Source of the DNA: Candidatus Kryptoniota bacterium
GTDB taxonomy: Bacteria > Bacteroidota > Ignavibacteria > Kryptoniales > Kryptoniaceae
Reading direction: 5' to 3'
DNA: 64,000 nt
Assembly: GCA_938074445.1 (NCBI GenBank)
Contig: CALJEK010000005.1
Span: 19,066 to 83,065, forward strand
Below are positions 9,701 through 17,810 of this stretch, piece after piece. Numbering within the stretch: position 1 is the first letter of the stretch; every line of letters begins with the position of its first letter. The notes below the pieces were generated by a model that was given only the letters and a program-made list of their open reading frames with translations, was not told the origin of the DNA and did not search any database. The translations under genes and the position numbers were made by a program.

Positions 9701-10155
9701 AAATCCGCCGTCATATAATCCGGGCGAACTCGCCATACTCTTTTAACAGCAGGGTCTTCGCGATTTTCAGCGTTTCCTTTACTTATAATCCTACCAGGTA
9801 CCATACTTGTCCTATAAAATACCCCTTGGACACGAAGCACTGGGGATTGCCCATCGTCAACAAGTCCTCCAACCATTAATCCCTCTCTATAGATCATTCC
9901 AACCCCACTGCCTCTTGGAAACGTACCATTATATGAATTTCTAATTAATGGTGGCCACCCAAGACCACCTGGAGATGAAACAACGGATACCCAGCTTGTT
10001 ATGTTATTTGCATCAATAACCGTTGATGTAACACCAGCAGATGTTGATTTACCAAAGAAGAATTCTTCGGTTCTCTTTTTCAATGGGTCTTCCCTTGAAA
10101 CTACCAAGCTGGATATGACAAAAGTTAGCATTAGTAAAATTGAAAGTTTTTTCAT
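6784..10155 (-). CDS. Large secreted protein with T9SS type A sorting domain
   Basis: 1123 aa from the ATG at 10155, chosen because AGGAGG lies eight bases upstream; the frame is open a further 16 codons. A signal peptide covers about residues 1-19. The body is rich in aromatic residues, Gly and Pro and has fibronectin-like segments around residues 540-680. The C-terminus (about 1030-1123) is a T9SS sorting domain: AFPNPYYGFN, ATIRIFNLAGVLVKTI, WNLRNENNLPVASGVYIVHI. The protein should cross the outer membrane by type IX secretion and stay on the surface. It follows the TonB receptor by 37 bases and precedes a PorV-like gene. Substrate and function are unknown. Confidence 0.85.
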   Translation of the reverse strand: MKKLSILLMLTFVISSLVVSREDPLKKRTEEFFFGKSTSAGVTSTVIDANNITSWVSVVSSPGGLGWPPLIRNSYNGTFPRGSGVGMIYREGLMVGGLVDDGQSPVLRVQGVFYRTSMVPGRIISKGNAENREDPAVKRVWRVRPDYMTADLKADAAEYFMKPLKDVTPADEDALRQQYEKDWKDWPANKGAPWYTTTGPDAYKVKYGPGFDPNNPDHVPGIPGATQTVWAVANDLTSDIGVQVFGSPSIGLELQLTEWAYAVSNPLNNIIFQQIRVIYKGTAAAKPDSKIDSVYIVKWSDPDLGEYSDDLAGCDSVLGLGYVYNANTVDAEYQAIGLPAPAVGFDFLQGPAYYTGNPNDSAVIGLEWRKGYKYWNENPLTTFVFFAAGTGISDPTNAAQWFNLMRGGLPRPEYPSFVPFWSAFTRDPNVYPTKYAVAGDPVTKTGWIDGREIPPGDRRIVNVTGPFKLSLGDTAEIVVALIGAMGVDNLSSVLVLKYYDIYAQFAYDNLFVLPSPPPSPNVKVAELDRQVVLNWGWDLRSVNAIESFSSAGFIFEGYNVYQLPSPTSSLSEAIKIATYDVVNDVTVILDRTIDPKTGALLQVPVQTGSNSGIRRFIALTTDYVRQRPLVNGQTYYYAVTTYAYNPDPLAPFRTLESTPVVLAVTPQSPPPGTRYFGAVGDTLTVVRKGKSDGEVIPILVDPSITTGHTYQVRFDNEGNWYIVDVNENKVKATGTNQSGDEAYPIVDGVFVKVIGPPPGPKGWAWTKGTRKLTWANADIMTAFGLPEHLFTFNGAFGYISPYGLFVSGREHSDVVTPDKLRNIRIVFADTDTDGNITGTPENASFGYRYMRRANVAPAKPEFAPYIKNPAGGYAYQEFGLNGAKNVPLAVYDIEANPTRRLAVGFLENNVAKGLVDGKYWPGDFNLYDNIAANDGPREWLFIFDVEYSETEDPNLTKDIFSNDLPVMYMATWNRRGNVAFSSGDELEIYANHPNSPADTFIFATQKPTVGDIQLARQDVEKIKAFPNPYYGFNLMESDRLIKYITFNHLPKKATIRIFNLAGVLVKTIQKDDDSQFARWNLRNENNLPVASGVYIVHIDMPEIGASKILKLLIVQEEEIIPTY

Positions 10156-10192
10156 AGCCTTAAACCTCCTGATTATTTTTATTTTTACAGTT

Positions 10193-13100
10193 TCACAACT
10201 CAACTTTCACTCCAACCCTCAACTGCCTTGGGGAACCAAAGAGGTCTTGCAACACACCATTAAATCTCCACTGATGCTGTCTATTTTCAAGATTAATCGC
10301 CTTATAAAGCTCAACATACATAGGACCGAGCTGGTTAACAAATGTCCCGCTTAAATCAGGATTGGTTAAAAAGCCATCATCATAAGCATTTCCAGTTCTG
10401 TAATAGACATTTATCACATTCTTGGTATTGAATAAATTCTGGACATAAACATAGAAATTGAAGTTTATCGGACCAATTGAGACCGTCTTATCAACCCTTA
10501 AATCAACATTCCATACCCATGGCGTTCGTGATGCATTTATAGGCTCAAGTGGATTTCTATTTCTTGGATCCCCATCGTTAAGTATCCCTCCGTCGTCAGC
10601 ATCCTGTTGAGCTATACCTCCAGTGGCAAGAGTGTATGGACGCCCACTATTAAATGTTATTAACAAATTAACTCCAAATCTTTCAAACAATGGACCTCCA
10701 TCGCCCTTTCCAAAGCGATAATCAATATTTATTGTTCCCCTATGCGTTTGATTAAAAGTAAGCGGAACAGTTAATGTTGGGGTTCTCTGAGTAATTCCAA
10801 CCGCTGCCCAAGCACCATTTGCAAATGAATTTGTTCCGCGCGCATCCTGTAGTGTATAGTTGATTTGTGCTTGAACTCTATTAACTCGCCTAACCCTTAG
10901 TGTAAATTCAAGCCCATACACATTCTCAAAGTCGCCATTCGTATAAACAGCATATTTTAATCCAGCATAAGGTCCACTCGTTATAGGAACAGTTGAAACT
11001 TGAAGCTGATTTCTAATATCTTTATAAAATCCCGTTATATCAAAAGCTGCAAAATCGGTAAACTGCTGCGAAAATCCAATTTCATATTGAGTTGTTTTAA
11101 TGGGATCTGGGTCAAATGCCAATGGATCAGGTATCAACTCGATCGATGGCAAGTAAACGCTCCCAGGATAATAGGATAAGCCTGCGTAAAGCGATGTCAA
11201 GGCTGGTGGCTGAACAAAAATTCCATACTGTAAATGGAATACAGTTCTATCAGTCACAGGGAACGAAAACCCTAACCTCGGTTGCAAATAAGCTCTTGGT
11301 TTCCCCTTCTCAAGATCAAGAAGTTTTCTGGTCGTTAAATCAGCTCTTGGCGCATTTGGATCTTTTAATCTCCAAGCGTCAAAATACATATAATCATATC
11401 TTAATCCAGCGTTTATAATTAAATCGCTGAACTCAATCTTATCTTGAACATACGCTGAGAAGAAATACGGATGTCTCGGTCCATCCTCGCCAGAATCAAC
11501 TTTTCTACCAAATCTATCAAACCCATAGTTATTTACATAACTTCCAAGTAGCCTATACAAATAGCTTTCACTTCTTGCGGAATCAGGCAATATATGAAAA
11601 GCCCTGAATAATCCGCCGGTCCCAATACCGTAATGCCTGACAGTCCATCTTTGATAACTTGCTCCAATTTTCATTTCGTGATTTCCAACTTGCGATGTCA
11701 ACGCGAGGTTACCTCCATAATAGCCCTGCTGGAACTTGCTATATCCCGCAAATAAGGTTCCAGGTCTATGAAATGCAAATCCATAAAAATCATATGGCGG
11801 TGGTCCAACATATCTGCTCACATACTTAAAGCGCTCTCCATACGCACGAACCACCTGAAGACTATCATCATAAGCCAAAACATTGTCACCGAAAGCTGGT
11901 TCATAAGACTTATTTCTGTAATCAAGGAAGCTTACAGAAGCCTCCAAAAATGTTTTCGCTGAAATGAAATAAGTTCCCTTCACATTAACAAAAAATTGAG
12001 TTAAATCTGTAACTGGCAACCTTTCAAGATTAAATATATTTCTCAAAAAGTTATTACCCCTCGAGCGACTCCAAGTATAAGCCCCTGAAACTCTTAACTG
12101 AAGAGGCTTCAAATCAAATGTAAGTGTTCCATTTCCAGTATATCTATTTACCATCCTTCCTGGTATATTTGCATCATTCCAAGCAACAAGCGCCGAGTCA
12201 CCCACAGTTCCTCCCCTTCTCCCATTATCCTTCAGATATCCAAAATTATAACCCTTGAAGAAGTGTTGAATATAATCCCTGATAAAGTAGTTTTCACCAG
12301 CTAAGAAAAACTTGATTCTTTCAGTAAACAACGGACCGCTCAAAGTAGCTACTAAATCAGAGTACCCGTATGAATAAGTTCCGAGGAATTTTTTCCCTGG
12401 GTAATTTCCAAAATTGTCAGTTTCAAATTGTACAGATGTAGAAAATCTTGATTTTCCGGTCTTAAAAACTTGCTGAACAATTCCAGCATTTGCATTTCCA
12501 AACTCAGCATTATATCCCCCTGCTTGGACCGAGATTTCCTCAAGCGCTTCTGGAATCGTTGTTATAAGACCTCCACCCAAAGCTCTATATCTATCTCTTG
12601 ATGCAAACGCTCCACCCCTTGCGCCAGTTGCTGCACCAAGTATATTGGTCACGCTTGCCCCTTCAATCATATAACCAACTTCATCTGATCTGCTACCTCT
12701 AACATATAACGTTCCGTATTGTAAACTCACACCGGCTTGGAGGGCAAAATAAGCATTTACATCTCTAACTGGCAATTTCTCAACATCTGAGGCAGTAACA
12801 ACACGAATAGCGTTCGTGGCGGATTTCTCAATCAAAGGTCTTTCAGCAACAACTTCAACCGCTCTCAACTCTATTGCAGTTGAGGGCAATTCAAAATTTA
12901 ATTCTCTGGTCAAACCCGCAATAACTTGAACTCCCGAAATCGTAACAGTTTGATAACCAACATAGGATGCCACGACTGTATATGTCCCCGCGGGGACATT
13001 TAAAATCACGTAGTTTCCATTTGCATCAGCTGCAGCACCAAGCGTTGTCCCTTGAATCACAACTGAAGCCCCAGGAAGTGGTTCCTTTGTTTCCCTATCT

Positions 13101-13198
13101 ACAACCTTACCAGCTATTTTACCATATTGAGCGAACACAAATTGAACAGAGATTAACAAAAATAAAACCGAGATTAAAAATTTAACTTTACCTTTCAT
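10193..13198 (-). CDS. TonB-dependent receptor with carboxypeptidase-regulatory domain
   Basis: 1001 aa. The signal peptide ends near residue 23 (FVFAQ). A CarboxypepD_reg-like domain (about 27-115; GKVVDRETKEPLPGASVVIQ) is followed by a plug (about 125-245; RGSRSDEVGYMIEGASV) and a 22-strand type barrel to the C-terminus (VGVKVEL). This SusC-like layout imports large ligands across the outer membrane with TonB energy. The start has AAGGAGGG seven bases upstream. It sits between a lipoprotein gene and the T9SS cargo gene, apparently in one transcript. No SusD homologue is present; the neighbouring lipoprotein may fill the surface-ligand role, which is inference. Confidence 0.92.
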   Translation of the reverse strand: MKGKVKFLISVLFLLISVQFVFAQYGKIAGKVVDRETKEPLPGASVVIQGTTLGAAADANGNYVILNVPAGTYTVVASYVGYQTVTISGVQVIAGLTRELNFELPSTAIELRAVEVVAERPLIEKSATNAIRVVTASDVEKLPVRDVNAYFALQAGVSLQYGTLYVRGSRSDEVGYMIEGASVTNILGAATGARGGAFASRDRYRALGGGLITTIPEALEEISVQAGGYNAEFGNANAGIVQQVFKTGKSRFSTSVQFETDNFGNYPGKKFLGTYSYGYSDLVATLSGPLFTERIKFFLAGENYFIRDYIQHFFKGYNFGYLKDNGRRGGTVGDSALVAWNDANIPGRMVNRYTGNGTLTFDLKPLQLRVSGAYTWSRSRGNNFLRNIFNLERLPVTDLTQFFVNVKGTYFISAKTFLEASVSFLDYRNKSYEPAFGDNVLAYDDSLQVVRAYGERFKYVSRYVGPPPYDFYGFAFHRPGTLFAGYSKFQQGYYGGNLALTSQVGNHEMKIGASYQRWTVRHYGIGTGGLFRAFHILPDSARSESYLYRLLGSYVNNYGFDRFGRKVDSGEDGPRHPYFFSAYVQDKIEFSDLIINAGLRYDYMYFDAWRLKDPNAPRADLTTRKLLDLEKGKPRAYLQPRLGFSFPVTDRTVFHLQYGIFVQPPALTSLYAGLSYYPGSVYLPSIELIPDPLAFDPDPIKTTQYEIGFSQQFTDFAAFDITGFYKDIRNQLQVSTVPITSGPYAGLKYAVYTNGDFENVYGLEFTLRVRRVNRVQAQINYTLQDARGTNSFANGAWAAVGITQRTPTLTVPLTFNQTHRGTINIDYRFGKGDGGPLFERFGVNLLITFNSGRPYTLATGGIAQQDADDGGILNDGDPRNRNPLEPINASRTPWVWNVDLRVDKTVSIGPINFNFYVYVQNLFNTKNVINVYYRTGNAYDDGFLTNPDLSGTFVNQLGPMYVELYKAINLENRQHQWRFNGVLQDLFGSPRQLRVGVKVEL

Positions 13199-13212
13199 GG
13201 GCTAACCCTCCT

Positions 13213-13881
13213 TTAATCTTCTTGGAAAAATTTTATTTTTAAATTTTCTTTTAAATCGTATACAACAACGGAATACCTACCTGCCTTTGATACACCAGAA
13301 TCCTGCGCTTTTAAGAGCGTATCACTCCCAGAGATAACTGTATACTTTACAGGAAAAGATGCAATTGCAAGATAAGGCGTTCCTCCTTTGAAGACAACGT
13401 TTGAAAAGGTCGAATCCTTACCACCCCAACTAACAATAACTTTTGAAGTCCCGAGATTCGGGCTCAAGTGTAAAAACCTAATCAATGCCTTCCCGCTCGG
13501 ATATGGCTCATCAAATGTATTACGTACCACAGCAAATAAAACACTATCAGACCCCTTCCCAACATAAAAAACAGTGTATTTCTTCTCTGCTTCGAGCGAT
13601 TTTCTTATCGTATCCCCAGCTTTAAAAACGAAAACCCTTGAACCAGCAGGTAAGTTAAGAGAATCTTTATGAATTTCACCAAAAGGAATAGAACTTATCA
13701 TATCGGAACCATCCACATTAACTTTAATTGTGTCTCCGGGCTTCAAATTCACAAATTTTACAATAGAACGGTAGTCAACAGGCTGAACCACGGGATTATC
13801 AATATTGATACATCCACCCCCTATGATTATAGCTATGAAGAAAAGCAAAAAGACACTGAAAACAGTAAATTTAGTTTTCAT
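13213..13881 (-). CDS. DUF4397-like lipoprotein
   Basis: 222 aa from the ATG at 13881, preceded by GGAGG with five-base spacing; a TTG four codons earlier lies inside the SD and is unlikely. The N-terminal hydrophobic segment ends in IIGGGC, so C24 is a probable though not canonical lipidation site. The mature part holds two repeats of the type RSIVKFVNLKPGDTIKVNVD and ALIRFLHLSPNLGTSKVIVS, each followed by a short sandwich, resembling DUF4397 domains of surface or periplasmic proteins. It is the first gene of the four-gene surface operon, 14 bases before the TonB receptor. Ligand unknown. Confidence 0.75.
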   Translation of the reverse strand: MKTKFTVFSVFLLFFIAIIIGGGCINIDNPVVQPVDYRSIVKFVNLKPGDTIKVNVDGSDMISSIPFGEIHKDSLNLPAGSRVFVFKAGDTIRKSLEAEKKYTVFYVGKGSDSVLFAVVRNTFDEPYPSGKALIRFLHLSPNLGTSKVIVSWGGKDSTFSNVVFKGGTPYLAIASFPVKYTVISGSDTLLKAQDSGVSKAGRYSVVVYDLKENLKIKFFQED

Positions 13882-14014
13882 AGGAACCTCCAATATTTAA
13901 AATTTTGATAAATCAATGAACGACAACACAAACAGAAAAGCAAGAAATCTATCTACTAAAGAGGTGCTTTTGAGAATGAGAATTCAGGTTTTTAAATCTT
14001 ATGTGCTCTTTATT

Positions 14015-14043
14015 AATATAATACAAAATTTTTATTTTGTCAA
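14015..14043 (-). promoter_or_regulatory. Proximal promoter of the surface operon (TTGACA-N17-TATATT)
   Basis: Minus-strand -35 TTGACA at 14038-14043 and -10 TATATT at 14015-14020, 17 bases apart. Transcription would start near 14008, leaving a leader of about 125 bases before the lipoprotein ATG. The -35 is preceded by CC, as in the distal promoter, so the two look like a duplicated unit. Confidence 0.75.
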
Positions 14044-14079
14044 GGGCTTTAAGTTTTTAGAATTCGCGTGCTTTTGCAT

Positions 14080-14108
14080 AATTTAATAAAATAATTTCGC
14101 TTTGTCAA
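14080..14108 (-). promoter_or_regulatory. Distal promoter of the surface operon (TTGACA-N17-TAAATT)
   Basis: Minus-strand -35 TTGACA at 14103-14108 and -10 TAAATT at 14080-14085, 17 bases apart and 65 bases upstream of the proximal promoter. Both carry the context CCCTTGACAAA. Two perfect -35 boxes in tandem suggest strong expression of the receptor/secreted-protein operon. Confidence 0.7.
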
Positions 14109-14128
14109 GGGTTTTTCAACTTTCACAA

Positions 14129-14147
14129 ACAATTTATAAATAATTGT
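14129..14147. repeat. Imperfect 19-bp palindrome upstream of tandem promoters
   Basis: ACAATTTAT-A-AATAATTGT: seven of nine positions in each arm are complementary, including the outer six. It lies 21 bases behind the distal -35 box, a fitting place for an activator or repressor of the surface operon. No protein can be assigned. Confidence 0.4.
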
Positions 14148-14163
14148 TTGAGCCAACCCGACA

Positions 14164-14179
14164 GTGATTCCCCAATCAC
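14164..14179. repeat. Inverted repeat GTGATT-CCCC-AATCAC
   Basis: Perfect 6-bp arms around four C residues, about 82 bases before the mrp start codon. It could be an operator for mrp or part of the divergent control region. No U-tract follows on either strand, so it is not an obvious terminator. Confidence 0.4.
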
Positions 14180-14261
14180 CGTTACCCTGAAACTTTTTTT
14201 ATACAAGCATTTTTATTAAGTTTAAAAGCACAAAATTTCAAAATAAAAGTAAAATCAGAGA

Positions 14262-15344
14262 ATGAAAAACATTGAAGCGATAACCAATGCCCTTAGAGAA
14301 GTTCAAGACCCAGATTTGCATAAAGATATTGTTTCACTTGGATTTGTAAAAGATATTCGCGTTGACTCAAATAAAGCATATATCAAAATCGAACTCACAA
14401 CGCCAGCATGCCCCATAAGAGACAAAATAAAAGATGAAGCAATAGAGAAGGTCAAAAAACTTGGCTTTGAAGAAGTCATCGTTGAAATGACGGCGCAAGT
14501 TCCAAAACATCTGAGTGCACAAAAAGAAGCGCTCTTGCCAAACGTTAAAACTACAATTGCAGTTGCAAGTGGAAAAGGTGGTGTTGGCAAATCAACCGTT
14601 GCAGTTAACCTTGCGGTTGCCCTTGCACTTGAAGGTGCCAAAGTCGGCTTAATAGATGCAGATGTTTATGGTCCAAATGTGCCAATTATGTTAGGTGTAA
14701 GTGAAAAACCGACACTGACCCCAGATGGTAAAAAGATTGAACCAGTTGAAAAATACGGTGTTAAGTTAATTTCAATTGGGTTACTACTTGAGGACCCAGA
14801 TACTGCTTTGATCTGGCGTGGACCTATAGCAAGTGGCGCGATAAAACAATTTATGACAGATGTTGAGTGGGGCGAACTTGATTATCTTATCTTTGATCTT
14901 CCCCCAGGCACAGGTGATATACAGTTAACGCTTGTTCAAACGATACCTTTAACGGGTGCAGTGATAGTTACAACCCCGCAAGATGTAGCGCTCGCAGATG
15001 TGAAAAAAGCTATAAGAATGTTTCAAAAAGTCAACGTCCCTATACTTGGCATAATTGAAAACATGAGCTATTTTATCTGCCCAAACTGTGGGCATAGAGA
15101 TGACATATTTGATCACGGCGGTGGTAAAAAAGCAAGCGAAAAATTTAACGTTCCATTCCTCGGTGAGATACCAATTAATACTCGAATAAGAATTAGTGGC
15201 GATTCAGGAAAACCAATACCAATTTCTTATCCAGAAACTGAAGAGGCTAAAATTATAAGAGAGATTGCCCAAAAACTTGCTGCACGCATAAGCATTGTAA
15301 GTTTTAAACAACAAGCACTTCCAAAAATCGAGATTAAATTATGA
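14262..15344 (+). CDS. mrp: Mrp/ApbC-type Fe-S cluster carrier ATPase
   Basis: 360 aa cytosolic P-loop protein that holds and delivers [4Fe-4S] clusters. An N-terminal MIP18/DUF59 domain (about 1-85, with TPACPIRD) precedes the deviant Walker A motif SGKGGVGKST (about 103-112). Further signatures are the IDADVYGPNVP segment, FDLPPGTGD (switch II) and the cluster-binding CPNC (C273, C276). The fused DUF59-Mrp form is common in Bacteroidota and Chlorobiota. Its stop overlaps the start of a NifU-domain gene (ATGA), so the two Fe-S proteins are made together. Confidence 0.93.
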   Translation: MKNIEAITNALREVQDPDLHKDIVSLGFVKDIRVDSNKAYIKIELTTPACPIRDKIKDEAIEKVKKLGFEEVIVEMTAQVPKHLSAQKEALLPNVKTTIAVASGKGGVGKSTVAVNLAVALALEGAKVGLIDADVYGPNVPIMLGVSEKPTLTPDGKKIEPVEKYGVKLISIGLLLEDPDTALIWRGPIASGAIKQFMTDVEWGELDYLIFDLPPGTGDIQLTLVQTIPLTGAVIVTTPQDVALADVKKAIRMFQKVNVPILGIIENMSYFICPNCGHRDDIFDHGGGKKASEKFNVPFLGEIPINTRIRISGDSGKPIPISYPETEEAKIIREIAQKLAARISIVSFKQQALPKIEIKL

Positions 15345-15589
15345 GGGATAAAGAGGAGCTAAAAAGACGCGTTTTAAAAGCACTCGAAATTGCAAGACCA
15401 TATCTCAAAGCCGACGGTGGCGATGTCGAGCTTGTTGAAATTACTGATGATAACATTGTAAAAGTTAAACTTATCGGCGCCTGCGGTAGTTGTCCTCTTT
15501 CAATGATGACGTTAAGAGCTGGGATCGAAAGAATTATAATACGCGAAGCTCCAGAAATAAGACGAGTTGAAGCAGTCTTTACATACTAA
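15341..15589 (+). CDS. NifU C-terminal-domain Fe-S scaffold
   Basis: 82 aa, just the NifU C-terminal (Nfu) domain. The signature GACGSCPLS gives C48 and C51, which bridge a [4Fe-4S] cluster between two subunits. The YLKADGGDVELVEI segment is the usual start of the fold. Nfu proteins pass clusters to apo-enzymes. It overlaps mrp by four bases, and the pairing of Mrp and Nfu supports a shared role in cluster delivery. The gene converges with pgeF, one base separating the stops. Confidence 0.92.
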   Translation: MRDKEELKRRVLKALEIARPYLKADGGDVELVEITDDNIVKVKLIGACGSCPLSMMTLRAGIERIIIREAPEIRRVEAVFTY

Positions 15590-15590
15590 T

Positions 15591-16340
15591 TCATCTTAAC
15601 AAACCAAACAACGCCCACATCCTCCCCGAACTTTCTCTGTCTCTTCTAAAGGAGTGAAACAATTCCGAATTACATATTGTGCAATGTCTGCTCACCTCTA
15701 TATTTCTAAAATCTAAACCAGAATTAACAAGTTGCGAGAATATCTCACCTTTCAAATCAAAGTGATACTTTCCATCTCGCCTAAATCTTAAAAACCTCAT
15801 ATCAAAATATCCTTCAAATTCTTTACTAACCTCATAACAGCAAACTGACGCACATGGACCTACAAAAGCAATTAAATCATTAACATCACTTCCAAATTTA
15901 TCTATCATAAAATCGATCGTTTTCTCAACTATTTTTTCCTTCGCTCCTCTCCATCCACAGTGAATTAAAGCAATAACTTTAGCAGATTCGTCATAGATAT
16001 AAACAGGCGCACAATCAGCAACGCTTACAACAAGATAAATTCCCTTTTTATCCGTTACAAGAGCATCACAATTCTCATAAATTCCAGGTTTGTCAACATA
16101 GCAAATGTTTGAACTATGTATTTGCCGGGGTATGGCAAGATGATCTCTTGAAATCTCAATTTGTTCAAGCAAGATTTTCCTGTTTTCATTTACCTTTTCT
16201 GGCTCGCTATTTTCAGTGAAGCCAACATTAAAAGCTTCGCTCGAATTAAAATTTTTCTTGGTGCTCATTACCGCGAGAACCTCGTTAAAAGGCTCAAAAA
16301 TTTTAGGCTTTATTAGATAAACAGGCTCTGCTCTCACCAC
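15591..16340 (-). CDS. pgeF: Peptidoglycan editing factor PgeF (YfiH/LACC1 family)
   Basis: 249 aa polyphenol-oxidase-fold protein. The zinc-site residues are visible as QIHS (H75), ADCAPV (C110) and IHCGWRG (H127); VGPCASVCCYEV and the C-terminal SRHCTICNSELFHSFRRD are also family marks. In E. coli YfiH removes wrongly incorporated L-Ser from UDP-MurNAc precursors; relatives act as purine nucleoside phosphorylases. The start is GTG at 16340 (a second GTG follows at once), with only a weak TTGGGG upstream. It lies 15 bases after the trans-sulfuration gene and probably shares its transcript. Confidence 0.88.
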   Translation of the reverse strand: MVRAEPVYLIKPKIFEPFNEVLAVMSTKKNFNSSEAFNVGFTENSEPEKVNENRKILLEQIEISRDHLAIPRQIHSSNICYVDKPGIYENCDALVTDKKGIYLVVSVADCAPVYIYDESAKVIALIHCGWRGAKEKIVEKTIDFMIDKFGSDVNDLIAFVGPCASVCCYEVSKEFEGYFDMRFLRFRRDGKYHFDLKGEIFSQLVNSGLDFRNIEVSRHCTICNSELFHSFRRDRESSGRMWALFGLLR

Positions 16341-16355
16341 CCCAAAAGAATTTTT

Positions 16356-17771
16356 TTAAATTTTCTCTAATCCCTCGCTCAGATCAAGAATTATATCTTC
16401 AACCTTTTCGAGCCCAACCGATAATCTTATCCCACCTGGGTCTATACCTTTTTTCAATTGTTCTTCAGCCGGAATAGTTGCATGTGTCATCGACCCTGGG
16501 TGCTCGATCAATGTTCTTATATTCCCAAGGCTTACAGCAAGTGTTATAGTATAGGCGTTCTTAGCAAGATAATTTATCAGTTTTTCAGCCTTTTTTCTTC
16601 TTACTTCTGGAGATTCATCTTTCACCACGAAATATATTAAGGTTCCGGGTGCGAAATTCCCTTCGTAATCTATCATTTGTTTTTTAGCGAGCTCATACTG
16701 TGGGAAAGTGTGAAGTCCGGGATAGCTTACATATTGAACTTTTGGATGCGAAGCGAGAAACCTTGCAATTTCCATCGCTGTTTTCTCCTGTTGCCGAACT
16801 CTCAATGAAAGCGTTGGCAATCCATAAACAAGAATTGTCCAAGCACTTTTAGTTCCAAGGACACCGCCAAAATCTTTTCTATAAAGCAACAGTTTATCCT
16901 TGCTCCACTTAGGTCCGATAACGGCGCCACCCATATCGGTTCCAAATCCCCCAATGTTTTTCGTCAATGAATGAACGACGAAATCAGCCCCAAGCGTAAG
17001 TGGTCTCTGACAAAATGGAGTGGCAAATGTGTTATCGACAACAACAAAAATTCTATTGTTTGATTTGCGTTTCTTGTTTTCCTCTCTAACTATTTCTGCA
17101 ACCCCAGCGATATCGATAAGTTCAAGCGTTGGATTAACTGGTGTTTCAAAATAAACAACCCTAGTCTTAGGTGTAATCGCTTTTTTCAAGTTTTTTAAGT
17201 CGCGAAGGTCAATAAATTTGGTATGGATTTGATATCTCGGATACCAATATGTTAAAAGTTCATAAGTGCAACCATATAAAAGCTTATGCGCTATGATTTC
17301 ATCCCCCGTTCTTGTTAAAATTCCAAGCGCAGCCGAAATTGCCCCCATACCACTGGCAAATGTCACCGCAGTTTCCCCTTGCTCAGCATAAGCGAGATGT
17401 TCCTCAAGCATTTCTTTGTTTGGCTCACCAAGACGATCGTAAATGTAAATCGGAGCTTCAACTTCAACCTCCTCATTATTTACAGTATGGGCAAATCGTA
17501 AAAAACCAAGGGCTCCACGTTGCGCTGACTCAAGCCTGAATGTTGCTGACGCGGATATTGGGGGAACAACATGATGTGAATATTCCCATTTCGGTGTGAA
17601 TGAACGACCATAGATAAGGTGAGTTTCAATTGAATATTTCCCTTCGTTATTTGCTTTTTTACTCGGGGACTTTTCCCGAGCCGAACTCATTGAACCATTT
17701 TCAATTATTTTCTTTCGCTTCGGGGACTTTTCCCGAATCGAACTCGCAATGCCGTTTTGCTTTTTAACCAT
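16356..17771 (-). CDS. PLP-dependent trans-sulfuration enzyme (Cys/Met metabolism)
   Basis: 471 aa from the ATG at 17771, which has AAGGAGGG eight bases upstream and a promoter just before it. The fold-type I PLP enzyme shows FASGMGAISAAL, VVDNTFATP and the PLP lysine in HSLTKNIGG (K271). Family members are methionine gamma-lyase, cystathionine gamma-synthase and gamma-lyase, and O-acetylhomoserine sulfhydrylase; the long middle insert and SHHVVPPISASATF start do not settle which. The first 55 residues are an unusual basic extension carrying REKSP twice (about 13-17 and 32-36), encoded by a 26-bp palindromic DNA repeat. It probably shares a transcript with pgeF. Confidence 0.85.
   Translation of the reverse strand: MVKKQNGIASSIREKSPKRKKIIENGSMSSAREKSPSKKANNEGKYSIETHLIYGRSFTPKWEYSHHVVPPISASATFRLESAQRGALGFLRFAHTVNNEEVEVEAPIYIYDRLGEPNKEMLEEHLAYAEQGETAVTFASGMGAISAALGILTRTGDEIIAHKLLYGCTYELLTYWYPRYQIHTKFIDLRDLKNLKKAITPKTRVVYFETPVNPTLELIDIAGVAEIVREENKKRKSNNRIFVVVDNTFATPFCQRPLTLGADFVVHSLTKNIGGFGTDMGGAVIGPKWSKDKLLLYRKDFGGVLGTKSAWTILVYGLPTLSLRVRQQEKTAMEIARFLASHPKVQYVSYPGLHTFPQYELAKKQMIDYEGNFAPGTLIYFVVKDESPEVRRKKAEKLINYLAKNAYTITLAVSLGNIRTLIEHPGSMTHATIPAEEQLKKGIDPGGIRLSVGLEKVEDIILDLSEGLEKI
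17663..17745. repeat. Two 26-bp palindrome-containing repeats inside the trans-sulfuration gene
   Basis: Copies at 17663-17688 and 17720-17745 match at 24 of 26 bases and are 57 bases (19 codons) apart. Each holds TCGGGGACTTTTCCCGA, whose arms TCGGG/CCCGA can form a hairpin. They sit in frame and add (S/A)-R-E-K-S-P to a non-conserved N-terminal extension. This resembles in-frame insertion of a small palindromic element, or local duplication. Confidence 0.7.
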
Positions 17772-17810
17772 AAAAATTCCCTCCTTAATGGGTAGGCTTG
17801 TTTTCACCCT

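Larger units (their letters stand above)
13894..14261. other. Divergent control region between the surface operon and mrp
   Basis: 368 bases without a gene. It holds two tandem near-consensus promoters facing left, an imperfect 19-bp palindrome just behind the second one, and a GTGATT-CCCC-AATCAC inverted repeat. I found no convincing promoter facing mrp. Confidence 0.7.

Noticed and set aside
12352..12543. Many open frames opposite or inside long genes (for example this one within the TonB receptor)
   Set aside because: They lack SD sites, overlap well-supported genes in full and show no protein-like composition.
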